A stretch of DNA of 64,000 bases from Bombyx mori (Eukaryota > Arthropoda > Insecta > Lepidoptera > Bombycidae). This document shows, piece by piece, positions 9,098-19,605 of this stretch. The stretch spans positions 3,348,001 through 3,412,000 of the forward strand of contig NC_085107.1 in NCBI RefSeq assembly GCF_030269925.1. The letters run 5' to 3'. How positions within the stretch are numbered: the first letter of the stretch is position 1; every line of letters begins with the position of its first letter. The notes below the pieces were generated by a model. That model did not search any database. It saw nothing but the letters and a program-made list of their open reading frames with translations, and was not told the origin of the DNA. The translations under genes were made by a program, and so were the position numbers.

Positions 9098-9517
9098 CTA
9101 CAGGTCCCGCAGTAGTCGAAATTCGACTATAATTAATTGGAATTGTAAGATTGTACACTATTATGGTTGTATTTTATACTTCTATAATCACGAATTTCGC
9201 CAAAGCTACCCTATTAAAAAATATTAATAAAGACAAACAATATTTAATCTATTCTCAGTTTGACTACAGACGTCAAGAACAAAAGTTTGACAATAAATAG
9301 TATGCATGCGTGTGTGCGTCAAATACATGGTATGTAGTGTGTGTAATGTTTTCTTTATTGATTTAATGTATCTTTTATGCATTATTGTAAAAAAATATTA
9401 GCATTGTGCACTTCTTCTCTGTATTCTCTATAAGTGTGGAAAATTTCATACTCTTCCGTCCGCGCAATTTTCGTAAAAAGGGATGCAAAGTTTTTGCTTC
9501 ACGTATTAATATATAGA
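9098..9517 (-). mobile_element. non-autonomous Helitron, family 1, copy 1
   Basis: Read on the minus strand it starts TCTATATATTAATACGTG after an A. It ends with a hairpin (TAGTCGAATTTCGACTA), then CTGCGGGACCTGTAG before T. Sister copies have CTAG at the terminus, so this one carries a C-to-G change in the terminal tetramer. The hairpin about 10 bp before the 3' end and A|T insertion fit Helitrons. It carries no open frame of note. Confidence 0.85.
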
Positions 9518-9844
9518 TAGTGTATAATAAGTGTGACAGGGTAAGTCTGTCGCTTCGTCGACTACGAGAGACGCCGCCGGGAATCGGATGCTTAGGCCAC
9601 GAGCGGTCGAGATATAAACAACAAAGCTAACAAGGCAAGGTTGAACTCCGACAAACCACCCCGATACCTGAGGCGATGAAACTGTTATTCGGTGAAACGA
9701 ATTGAAATAAAATGACCATTTGCAATATTTAAATGGATTCCTATTGGATTTGTATAAAAGATTAGTTCTTTTAGAAATCGCTTACAAAAGTCCATCGTTC
9801 TATCATTTGGGATTCTGTTGAAAATGAACAAACCAGAACTTGTA
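9518..9844. other. unassigned sequence
   Basis: A GC-richer stretch at 9540-9680 (CGACTACGAGAGACGCCGCC) is unlike its surroundings but shows no coding signature. Confidence 0.45.
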
Positions 9845-10156
9845 TTGTTTGCTTCATCATCATCATCTTAGGCATTACAGCCCAGGGTGGGCCTTAGCCT
9901 GGTCCAGTATGTCTCTCCAGACTGCTCTGTTCAGGGCTTTCTCCTTCCAGTTCTTGACGCCGATATTTTTGAGGTCGCGCTCCACGCCATCCAACCATCG
10001 GAGTTTGGGTCTGCCACGACTTCTGCGGCCCTCTGGTTTGCCATAGAGCAATTGTCTTGGCATTCTGGTACTCTCCATTCGAACCACATGTCCTGCCCAT
10101 CGTAGGCGTCCAATCTTTATAGTTGTTATGATGTTAGGATCTTTGTTTGTTTGCTT
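9845..10156 (-). mobile_element. 5'-truncated RTE-type LINE with target duplication
   Basis: The insert 9855-10146 lies between direct repeats TTGTTTGCTT (9845-9854 and 10147-10156). It ends, on the minus strand, in ATGATGATGATG. The minus-strand frame ending at about 9875 encodes GRLRWAGHVVRM, then a GRPKLRWLDGVERDL-type stretch, the conserved C-terminal tail of endonuclease/reverse-transcriptase polyproteins of RTE-like elements. Only this tail remains, so it is not functional. The opposite-strand frames here are shadows. Confidence 0.88.
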
Positions 10157-10394
10157 GGCCTGCGATAAATGAAATTTACATTTTTCAAATATTATTTTAA
10201 TATAATTTGAGATAGAAGCACGCGTGGGGTTCATATTTCAAAATTTTATGGACTGCATTCATTAAGTTCGGATATATTAAAGTTTGCCACAAATGCGTAA
10301 TGCATTTCGTGCTAGACACTAACTGAACCTCGCAAACGGCCCCTCGTATTAAATAAAGATAACTTACCGACACCCGCACACAATATACACCAGT
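10157..10394. other. unassigned sequence
   Basis: No repeat or coding signature was recognised. Confidence 0.4.
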
Positions 10395-10560
10395 GTGCTT
10401 AGTGCAAGTTTTTTAATGCTCTTGATAGTGTAAAAGTTAACTCAAATTTGTATGGAGCTGGAACGTTTGCCTAAATTTGACGCTAGGGGCGCTGATCAAA
10501 CTGCATACTTTGAGTTAACTTTTACGCTCTCGAGAGCGTTAAAAAACTCGCACTAAGCAC
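10395..10560. mobile_element. MITE with ~50-bp terminal inverted repeats
   Basis: The left end GTGCTTAGTGCAAGTTTTTT and right end AACTCGCACTAAGCAC are inverted complements. The match extends to about 50 bp per arm with a few mismatches and includes GTTAACTC/GAGTTAAC. The centre is ATTTGTATGGAGCTGGAACG to AAACTGCATAC. It has no coding sequence, and a target duplication could not be fixed. A partial relative lies at 4616-4735. Confidence 0.82.
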
Positions 10561-11018
10561 TTTTTCTTCTTCGTCGCTTTCTTCATTGCTGAAGGTCGTG
10601 TCCCTGAAACTTGACCGTTGCTTGTCTCGTGAGCTGTTTCCATCTCGTCCGGTCCTCAGCTGCTCGAATGGCGGTTGCGACTGGCAACCCAGTAAGAGCG
10701 GGTACTTGATCACACCAACGGCTAGGTAATCGGCCGTGGGGTCTCTTTCCTTCTACTATGCCCGTCACAATCACTTTGTCCAAGTTATCTGACTGTCGGC
10801 GGGCGATATGACCGAAGTAGCTAAGGATCCTCTGGTAACAGATTGTTGAGAGCCTGACTCGGATGCGAAGCTGATCCAGGATAGATTTATTTGTCCTCTT
10901 GGCCGTCCATGGAATTCGGAGCATTCGTCTCCAGCACCGCATTTCAAATGCGTTTATTTTCTTGCGCTCGGATGCCCTAATTGTCCAGGACTCTGCCCCA
11001 TAGAGAAAGATACTGAGT
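10561..11018 (-). pseudogene. LINE reverse-transcriptase C-terminus (5'-truncated)
   Basis: The minus-strand frame is open from about 11012 to 10583. It contains LYGAESWTIRASERKK, then RCWRRMLRIPWTAKRTN, then a YFGHIARR stretch, the post-RT conserved tail of endonuclease/reverse-transcriptase polyproteins (RTE-like, often annotated craniofacial-development-protein-2-like). A stop (TAA) and loss of similarity occur upstream of residue S of SIFLYG. It is a second LINE lineage, different from that at 9855. There is no intact polymerase domain, so it is dead. Confidence 0.88.
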
Positions 11019-12401
11019 TATAAATCACAACTATCGAAACCCTAAAACCTACTATGCTAAATAGTGTCGTATGTCTATTAGTGAACTTAGCTTAAGTGAT
11101 GTACATAATAATTCTTCATACAGCCTGTTTTCTTTTTATTACCCGACTATGGCACCCGAGAAGGAGCCTTTTTGATTCTCCTCTGTAGAAATGCATGCCA
11201 TGTCATAGAGCATAGAAAACACTGTTGAGGAAGAGCTCATTCAAATCAGAACCGTTTTAGTCTTGAGCTAATTCGTTTGTGTTGTATTGTTTTTCTTAAG
11301 CCTCTTATTGTCGTTCACGGACTCATCAATGCCAAGGCCAAGCTCAAGAATAAGGGGAACCAACTTAAATAATTCCTAAGTCCATTTCCGTCAACTCTAC
11401 CTCTTCCACAGACCGTGTCTTCTATACAAAACACATTTAGGAACAAAGTATAATATGCATTTACAGATTCCAGACACATTTACAGATATTCCAAGCCATT
11501 CTAGTTGAACCAATCCTCATGCCAATGGGTTGAAGTTAGATCGCTTATTCACTGCTGCCGTTCCTTCGTTGTCTGTTATAAAACCACATATCGTATAAGG
11601 AATCAGAGTTAAAGTCACCTAATGCATATGCGTTGGTAGCTTCCATCACAACGGGTTGTCCAGAACTCAGACCCCGAGAACTGTTCAAGTGAAAGAAGGA
11701 TAGCGTTTCCGTAAGCGGATAGCGTATTGAAAGTTGTTTTCTTTCGTCGAGCTGAGAACTTGTTATTCTTGTAATTGTGTGGACCAAAAACAAAAACTTT
11801 GTCTTCATAAAATGTGATTAAGATTTTGTATTTGTAACCAGAAATACTTTTAAAATGATGATCGTTCATGACTTAGACCCATTCACATAAATTAGTTAAG
11901 ATACATTTTTATGACTTCCATATCTGTCTACCTGCAGCATCTCTCGGTATGTCATGTTTAAATTACATATGTGTTTGTAAGGAGACTAATAATTACTTAT
12001 CTTCAGTATCTCCAATCATTAGCTAAACAAAACCGATATGATTATAATTTTAAATTTTGAATTTCATTTCCGATTTTGATGGATTTTGAATTCCAATAGA
12101 AATGTAATATTAGACAACGAGCACATCAGTAAATGGCCACAAAATATTTGTCACCAACTATTACGCAACTTTTATAATAATGCGGTTTGTTTTACGGTTG
12201 ATTTCGGTTATAATAGCACCTTCATGTCTACAGCATAGTTGCATGAGTATGGCCCGACGGAGAAGGCTATTTGCTAAATGAACACAAATGATCATAGCCA
12301 TAAGACCTAGAAAATATGCACATAATACACCGGAACTACTAGTACTATTAATATTAAAAATAAGTATAAATGTACATTTTTCAGAAAAAGATACATATTT
12401 A
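11019..12401. other. unassigned intronic sequence
   Basis: It is 1.4 kb without a recognised repeat. Two overlapping minus-strand frames (11545-11808 and 11615-11869, 84-87 codons) have no domain. Single-copy within the window. Confidence 0.45.
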
Positions 12402-12505
12402 TGGTAGGCAGCGGCTTAGCTCTGCCCCTGGCATTGCTGAAGTCCATGGGCGACGGTAACCACTCACCATCAGGTGGGTCGTATGCTCGTCTGCCTACAA
12501 GCGCC
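12402..12505 (+). mobile_element. family B SINE without A tail
   Basis: It reads TGGTAGGCAGCGGCTTAGCT, GCTGAAGTCCATGGGCGACG, CACTCACCATCAGGTGGGTC and GCTCGTCTGCCTACAAGCG, and then stops without poly(A). It is the best-preserved body of this family here. Confidence 0.9.
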
Positions 12506-13111
12506 ACATAGCGCGACATAGCCACAGGCGACTCTGCACGGTATAGAAAAAGCTTCAGATTTATAAACTTTTAGTATTATATTATTTTTATTTTACTTTC
12601 ACTTCGTGCTATTGCGGGCTTCCTTTCATGAACTTTCTTCGACTTTATTTTTCTTTGGTGAAGTTTTTGCAAAGTTTTGAACCATTTATCGCAATGACGC
12701 CGTTCGCGAGTACTGCACTAGTTTTACCAGCTTAATCTTTTATACGATATTATTTTTTGTTCATTGCAATTGTGGATTTAGTGCTATATTCTTAGAGGGG
12801 TTTACTTCTGAAATAAATATCGTAGTTTGTCGTTTTTGTTATAAAATGTTTTCATGTTAATACTGAAGAAGTAACCAAAGAAATTATAAAATTTGAGAAG
12901 CTACGTTCCATCTTGTTCTGTCGTGCTATGTTTAATTTATTCATTTTGCTCTATATCAACCAATCAGCGCATTTTAAATAAACACATTCTCGATAAAGCG
13001 TTCACGCGCAAAAATCTTTTATAATTGAAACGAACGCAAACACGCATTTTTTATTAAAACGAGTTGTGCCCTCACACGTGGTTATAAAATACATATATTC
13101 ATTTAGAATAA
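12506..13111. other. unassigned intronic sequence
   Basis: AT-rich, with no signature recognised. Confidence 0.45.
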
Positions 13112-13531
13112 CTAGAGGTCCCGCAGTAGTCGAAATTCGACTATAATTAATTTGAATTGTAAGTTTGTACACTATTATGATTGTATTTTATACTTCTATA
13201 ATCACAAATTTCGCCAAGGCTACCCTATTAAAAAATATTAATAAAGACAAACAATATTTAATCTATTCTCAGTTTGACTACAGACGTTAAGAACAAAAGT
13301 TTGACAATAAATAGTATGCATGCGTGTGTGCGTCAAATACATGGTATGTAGTGTGTGTAATGTTTTCTTTATTGATATAATGTATCTTTTATGCATTATT
13401 GTAAAAAAATATTAGCATTGTGAACTTCTTCTCTATATTCTCTATAAGTGTGGGAAATTTCATACTCCTCCGTCCGCGCAATTTTCGTAAAAAGGGATAC
13501 AAAGTTTTTGCTTCACGTATTAATATATAGA
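13112..13531 (-). mobile_element. non-autonomous Helitron, family 1, copy 2
   Basis: On the minus strand it runs from TCTATATATTAATACGTG (after A) to the hairpin TAGTCGAATTTCGACTA and CTGCGGGACCTCTAG (before T). The terminal CTAG is intact. It is the same length as copy 1 (420 bp) with very few differences. Confidence 0.9.
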
Positions 13532-14129
13532 TAACAAAAACGAATATTGTAGTTACACAACAATATTGTTGACGTTTGACAAATTAACAGGTACAAAAAT
13601 TAGTTGATTAAATCGCTAGTGATGTGCACCAGTTCACTTATAATTATCTCCGACAAGATTTACTCTGTAATCAGCTCGGTCGTCCGGTTGTGTGCATGCG
13701 ATGTGACGCGTTCATTGAATTGTTCATATTCGAGCATCGAGACGTTTTTTAGAATTTTCGACACTTTGACTGCTTTTGACAGGTGACGACGACGTAGAAC
13801 GTGAATTGAAACTGTATTGAAGATTCGTAATATTACGAGTATTTTCTTATTTTTTTATTTATTTTATTGTTTAGATCAGGGGTTCCCAAAGTTATTTTAT
13901 CTTTTGCCCACTTTAAGAACAAAATTCTTTTTTAGCGCCCCAATTTTTTCACCTACTTAAAAACCACTATAGCGAGAGCTCAGTTGGTGTCTAAGAGTCC
14001 TCCTAGATGAAATTACAAATCGCCACCCAAGCCTTTACACAATACTTCTATTTTTTTTTCTGGGTCTCTTACCGCCCCCCTTAAGGCTGTAGCGACAGGG
14101 GGCGTTATCGCCTACTTTGGGAAAGGCTG
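13532..14129. other. unassigned sequence, possible old repeat
   Basis: The part at 13875-14120 (GGTTCCCAAAGTTATTTTAT, then TTTAGCGCCCC, then GCCCCCCTTAAGGCTGTAGC) looks like an old TE end because it carries a broken inverted similarity between its two sides (GGGGTTCCCAAAG and CTTTGGGAAAGG). The family is not recognised. Confidence 0.4.
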
Positions 14130-14360
14130 GCTTAGATGGTTGGACGAGCTCACAGCCCACCTGGTGTTAAGTGGTTACTGGAGCCCATAGACATCTACAA
14201 CGTAAATGCGTCAACCACCTTGGTATATAAGTTCTAAGATCTCAGTCTAGTTACAACGGCTGCCCTACCCTTCAAACCGAAACGCATTACTGCTTCACGG
14301 CAGAAATAGGCAGAGCGGTGGTACCTACCCGCGCGGACTCACAAGAAGTCCTACCACCAG
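14130..14360 (-). mobile_element. family A SINE, lacking the T-rich tail
   Basis: It starts at GGCTTAGATGGTTGGACGAG, without the usual T-run, and ends CCTACCACCAG at 14360. Moderately diverged. Confidence 0.9.
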
Positions 14361-14969
14361 TTTGCTTTTGGTATTTGATGTTAACATTCTAATTTAAATC
14401 AATCGGTCGTTTGTCTATTTACACAGCGATAAGGAGTTGTTCCTAACAATCGGGCCGAAAGCTAACTGTGTCCCCTACTACATGTCCGTCCTTTACCATT
14501 CAAATATTACTATTAACTCTCGGGCCACTTGAAATATAAGAAACAATAAACGTGCGTCGTAAAACAGCGTTATGCCGACATAAATCAAAGTAAGTCCCGA
14601 CTACGAGACACTTGTTAAATTGCTAATAAAAGTCGTCAACGCAACGAATGCGCGTATATTAGAGCTGGGTTTACGGCGTCCGTTGACGGAGTATCGGCAC
14701 ATTTTATTGGACGACTCGTCATCGGCTACGGTCGACCCTGATCGACTTTGAGTGTACGACAAAAAACCGTTTCCTATTTTATCGAGTAATTATCCCTGTT
14801 ATGTTTGTTTTCTGCATTGAGCTCCGTTGTGTATTTACATTGACCAGTGGAGTTTGGAATTTGATTTATCTAGAGTAACGTATTGATAAGGCGCAGACAC
14901 AGCTCACACAGCTATTACAATTAGAGCGACAAGGGATTACATAATAACGTAGAAACGTAATTAATGTTA
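14361..14969. other. unassigned intronic sequence
   Basis: Mixed composition. A GC-richer part at about 14640-14760 is not open for any length and matches no repeat here. Confidence 0.45.
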
Positions 14970-15379
14970 CTAGAGGTCCCGCAGTAGTCGAAATTCGACT
15001 ATAATTAGTTGGAATTGTAAGTTTGTAAACTATTATGATTGTATTTTATATTTCTATAATTACAAATTTCGCCACTATAAAAATATTAACAAAGACAAAC
15101 AATATTTAATCTATTCTCAATTTGACAACAGACGCCAAGAACAAAAGTTTGACAATAAATATTATGCATGCGTGTGTGCGTCAAATACATGGTATGTAGT
15201 GTGTGTAATGTTTTCTTTATTGATTTAATGTATCTTTTATGCATTATTTTTAAAAAATATTAGCATTGTGCACTTCTTCTCTATATTCTCTATAAGTGTG
15301 GAAAATTTCATACTCCTCCGTCCGCGCAATTTTCGTAAAAAGGGATACAAAGTTTTTTCTTCACGTATTAATATATAGA
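14970..15379 (-). mobile_element. non-autonomous Helitron, family 1, copy 3
   Basis: Same ends as the copies at 9098 and 13112 (TCTATATATTAATACGTG to CTCTAG, A|T target). It has a ~10-bp internal deletion around TTTCGCCACTATAAAAATA compared with TTTCGCCAAAGCTACCCTAT. Confidence 0.9.
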
Positions 15380-16326
15380 TTTAACAATTTTTATACAGTT
15401 CCAATGACCTTCATAACCTCGGCTCTAGCACCTACGTGTTTTGAATATGATGTACCGTTATCGTGTAATCGGCACTGTTAATAAATTAAACTGGATTATA
15501 ACGTTAGAACAATTTCATAATAAAGAGTGTAATGTTGAATTGAACGTGAGCTGACGTGGGAATGCATCAAGTGTACCATTGTGTGGCGATGGAGAGATTT
15601 TGGTGCCCACCATTATGTAGATAGTATCCGATATAAAATTTTAATAGTAATTCAAGAATATTTATATTTTATACTTTTTTTTTTATAATTTGCGTGTCGG
15701 ACAGACGCGATCACAGCCTACCTGATTTTAATAAATACAATCCATTACTTAATATTTTAATTAAATTTATTCGGGAAATGCTCTAGGTTTAAACTGGCTG
15801 GTTTTGCATTATGTGATGTCGAATAAAATAAAGTAATTTAGTTTTAGTTAAATACGTTTTACTAGTTATATATTTTTAATTGTTAAACATCTGACTTTTA
15901 TGTATGAATATGGTTCTTTTTCTTCCTACCGTTTTCCCAGTCTAGTGACAGGGTCAATTTTCCTATTTAAACTCTCCCACTTAACGGTCTTCGGAATAAT
16001 TCTGGGTGAGGTTATTCTCCTCCATATCCGGCGTTACCACATCCAACCAGCGTTTTTTGAGTTTAAGTATGAATAGACCTTTTAGGTATAATTCAAATTA
16101 TATCGGTTAAAGCGAGAATAACTTAAGCACATAATGTAATTAAGTTTTTAAGTGTTTTAGAGCAACGATTATAGGATAAGCGGGTAGGCGTAATACCCGC
16201 GACTCCGTAATTTCATTATGACTGCAACACAAAGTTTTTGGTAAATTCGAAGTAACTCAGAACACGACGCTATGTATACGTCACGTTTTTCCCCAGAGTC
16301 TAGCTAATACTTCATCAAGCATTTTC
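15380..16326. other. unassigned intronic sequence
   Basis: AT-rich with a T-run at about 15677. A short stretch at 15695-15735 (GCGTGTCGGACAGACGCGATCAC) may be SINE debris. Confidence 0.4.
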
Positions 16327-16600
16327 ATAGAATTTTTTTCCTCCTACCTACGCTGATAGCCTTAAGAGGCTATTTCAGCTTTGCCTTGACGTGTAGGTGA
16401 GCTCACGGCGCTCAAGCCTTGAGTGTCCTAGCAGGAGCTGCTTCGTAGAATCTACCACCGGATCGGATAGGCGACCCACTGAGAAGATCCGGCGAGAACT
16501 CAGTGGGCTGTGTCTATGAGTTAATTTACTCATCGAGCCCTTCGTCGCAAGCGACGGGTTCGGCGAGGACGGTGACCGGTGTTTGAGGTACCTAAAAGCA
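16327..16600 (-). mobile_element. family C retroposon 3' end (~270 bp), copy 1
   Basis: On the minus strand it includes ACCGGTCACCGTCCTCGCCG, CCCACTGAGTTCTCGCCGG, GGTGGTAGATTCTACGAAGC, then GAGCTCACCTACACGTCAAG and TAGCCTCTTAAGGC. The same order occurs on the plus strand at 62805-63092, 29003-29197 and 19418-19605. I recognise it as a widespread Bombyx repeat, probably a non-LTR 3' region, but cannot name it. Confidence 0.8.
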
Positions 16601-17274
16601 GTGACGTGTTTAGTGTGACGTCGACTGTTTACCATTCGGTCCACAGGTCATAGATTTTGTTGTTGTTTTGAAGTTCGCGCAGTGTATTCACAATGACTGA
16701 TAATGAATGATAAGTTTGACCCACCCTTCCTTAGCTCAGCAAGCATTAAAACTTAATGTAATTGTGTGTAATCCACACCGAGTCCCTAGCGGTGATTCGG
16801 ATCTCTAACATGTACATATCACGTGCCACATCGCGTAATGTGATATTACTTCTTCACAACGGAACGAATTGATAATGGTTGTGTCGTTAGGGATTCAGTT
16901 TACTGTTTTCTTCGATTTCGTTCGCGAGTAAGTGAAAAATAAATTAGTACCTTATTGTTTTTACTCTCCATTCATCAGGTCGAAAATTGTAGCGAGTGCG
17001 CGATGAAATAATGACTTGACGTTTGTTTCAGTCGAACACTGAAAATTGACGTTTGAAAATTACTAGCTTATTCCGACTTTTATTAAAAGTTGTTTGTTGT
17101 GAAGCAAATAACATCTTTTCCAATGTAAACAACAAAGCTTAGACGTTGTGAAATACAATATCGTGTTCAGTAAAAATCCAAGATAGCTTATTTCTGCGAA
17201 AGCGTTCGATATTCCCCGTGTACGTTGAACACTTTAAGCGACAGACTGGGAGCTTTTTGAAAGTTTATTTACGT
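16601..17274. other. unassigned intronic sequence
   Basis: No repeat or coding signature. The stretch 16780-16920 is slightly GC-richer (CCGAGTCCCTAGCGGTGATT). Confidence 0.45.
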
Positions 17275-17530
17275 GTTTTTTTATTTTATTTTTTATTGCT
17301 TAGATGGGTAGACGAGCTCACAGCCCACCTGGTGTTAAGTGGTTACTGGAACCCATAGACATCTACAACGTAAATGCGCCACCCACCTTGAGACATAAGT
17401 TCTAAGGTCTCAAGTATAGTTACAACGGCTGCCCCACTCTTCAAACCGAAACGCATTACTGCTTCACGGCAGAAAATAGACAGGGTGGCGGTACCCAACC
17501 GCGCGGACTCGCAAGAGGTCCTACCACCAG
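17275..17530 (-). mobile_element. family A SINE, near complete
   Basis: A T-rich head (17275-17297) then GCTTAGATGGGTAGACGAGC, ending GTCCTACCACCAG. One of the better-preserved copies. Confidence 0.92.
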
Positions 17531-17620
17531 TAAGTGTGTAGTACGGCGCTTCCATATAGAGGCCAGAATATTGAAATGTTATTTAGAAATTAATTATAAT
17601 TAATTTAGATACTGATTTGG

Positions 17621-17762
17621 GGGGTTTGGTGAGTCCGTGCTGGTAGATACTGCCACCCTACTTTGTCTGCCGTACTACTTACAGTTCTTGGCTTTGGTAA
17701 GTAAGCGCTTAGTACTAAGTAGCCTGAGAGCTCATTCATAACGTCGGGAATAAAAAAAATGA
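17621..17762 (+). mobile_element. degenerate family A-like fragment
   Basis: GGTGAGTCCGTGCTGGTAGATACTGCCACCCTAC and a terminal GAGAGCTCATTC...GGGAATAAAAAAAA follow the family A order (GAGTCC, GGTAGGTACCACCACCCTGC, GAGCTCGTCC, GCAATAAAA) with heavy divergence. Confidence 0.5.
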
Positions 17763-18185
17763 GACTGTTAACTGCCCACATCGACGTGCGGATTGTCATG
17801 TCAATAGGCTTTAAGAGCGGATTGACGTCAAAAGGAGCAGAGGATTCTTCTACCAATAGGCAAGGAAATTTCAAGGAATCTAAACATATTTTCGACAAGA
17901 TAACAATACTTAGAAGATAATTTTCTTAAGTTGACCTAGAGTAGGGAGGTAATCATTCCAAAATGATTCAGCTAAAATTAAATTGTCTAATAAGTTTAGA
18001 AATTTGTTTCCATAAGCGGATTGTATGTTGAGTACGTGTTCAATTATTTCAGTTCATGAATTAATAAACCTGTCTAGACGTACCGATGTTTCCCAGGCTT
18101 TAATATTATTATATGTGCCTTGTGAATAAGCCGGCACGGTGTCAGGCACGGATATAACCTAGACCTCTTAAAAATAATTAGTGTT
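17763..18185. other. unassigned intronic sequence
   Basis: No feature recognised. Confidence 0.4.
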
Positions 18186-18370
18186 TTAATTAACTTCTTC
18201 TTCTTGTCCTTATCCAATATTATGTGGGGTCGGCACACCATATCCTCTTATCATGCTGTATAGGAATTTGGGATGACTTTTAGTCAGGCAAGGGCTTATA
18301 CCATTCTTGGTTTATATCTCCAGTAGTATATCCATTGTAACGTGCCACCAGGAAGGATTGTTTTGATTGG
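18186..18370 (-). mobile_element. LINE 3'-end fragment
   Basis: In plus order it reads ACTTCTTCTTCTTGTCCTTA, CCAATATTATGTGGGGTCGG, CACACCATATCC. Reversed, GTGCCGACCCCACATAAT then AAGAAGAAG is the same RTE-like end as at 23123-23298. Confidence 0.55.
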
Positions 18371-18495
18371 AGAAGCTCTTTACACGATATTTTTCAACAG
18401 TGAGCGTTGTAAACACTGAGGTATTTAATGCCTCTATTAATTTATACCAGAATTTTCAGCAATAAGGCTTTCATAAGGCTGAAAGCTTGAATGGA

Positions 18496-18519
18496 CATTC
18501 TTCACATTTGTGAAGAATG
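18496..18519. repeat. 11-bp inverted repeat
   Basis: CATTCTTCACA and TGTGAAGAATG are perfect complements separated by two bases. No associated feature is seen. Confidence 0.8.
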
Positions 18520-19417
18520 CATTGTTCTCACAGATCTGAATGTCGCATATCTGTAATCTGAAAATTCAGACGAAACTAATTTTACATTGGTCTCTGTTTA
18601 CTCAAAAACCAATGCAATAGAAATGTAATAGGTAGGTAGAGTAATGTAGGTGTAACGTGCCTTCAGGCTAGGCAAGACAATCGGCATGGTTCAGAATAGC
18701 GTGGTGCGTTGGCTTCTGTCCATAATTTGCACACGTTCGATTTATTATTCTTCTTTTTTGATGAAAATAAAAAGAATTTTAATTATATGTAGAGTAAATT
18801 TGATAATTATAAAACTTTTTTTCGATATCCGCGAGCCGTGAATAATTAAAACCACTTTTACGGTTTAATATCGTGGTTATTATTTTTATTTTATGATTAC
18901 CGGCGTTTCGGTTACTGAACAGTTTTCATGCTCACGTGCGACTAAGATGTTCGTCAACATTTGCATATTGTGCTAACTACCCTCTATTTTTGAAATATTG
19001 CTAATGTTAAAATAATGGAGATCACGTAAAATTGGTGTATAGTAGAAATATCTCGCATTTCTTTGGCGCATCGCTTCTCAAAGAAGGTATCGTCATGCCA
19101 CGGAATTGGCATTCCCTTTTCATCTGACAACTACCAGATTTTCTAGCTTTATCTTTCTTGTCTTGTATAAAAACGGTTGTGATGAGCTAAAATTAAAAAA
19201 AAAACATAAAAATCATTCATTCCCGATACTTTTTTGACTGATATAGTTATGTAGCTATGCAAATAAGCTGATACTGCTAATGTGAAGGATTTTTTGTTTC
19301 AAGAAAGAAAAAAACTTTTTCTCGTGCCTTTCCTATTTTAAAAAAATCAATGGTTCTGAAACTTTGATCTATTGAAAGAATAATATTATTCGTGCTATTT
19401 TTCCGTGTAGACATAAA
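18520..19417. other. unassigned intronic sequence
   Basis: Nothing coding. GTAACGTGCC occurs at both 18340 and 18652, suggesting old repeat debris around 18650-18740. Confidence 0.4.
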
Positions 19418-19605
19418 CACTAAACTTCTCGCCGGATCTTCTCATGGAGCCGTGATTCCAATTCAGTGTTAGGTTCAGCGAAGTACTACTCTTGCTAGAG
19501 CCAGTGTTAGCAAACTCTCTCAGGGTGAGTCCCGTGAGCTCACTTATCAGCAAGAACGCAACTGGAATAGCCCCTTAACCTATTAGCGAATAAGTAGGAC
19601 AAAAA
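19418..19605 (+). mobile_element. family C retroposon fragment, copy 2
   Basis: TTCTCGCCGGATCTTCTCAT, CTCTTGCTAGAGCCAGTGTT, GTGAGCTCACTTATC and GGAATAGCCCCTTAACC follow the family C order, diverged and lacking the first ~90 bp. Confidence 0.7.

Noticed and set aside
9840..10105. Plus-strand open frames over 9840-10105
   Set aside because: They are antisense shadows of the LINE reverse-transcriptase tail on the minus strand.
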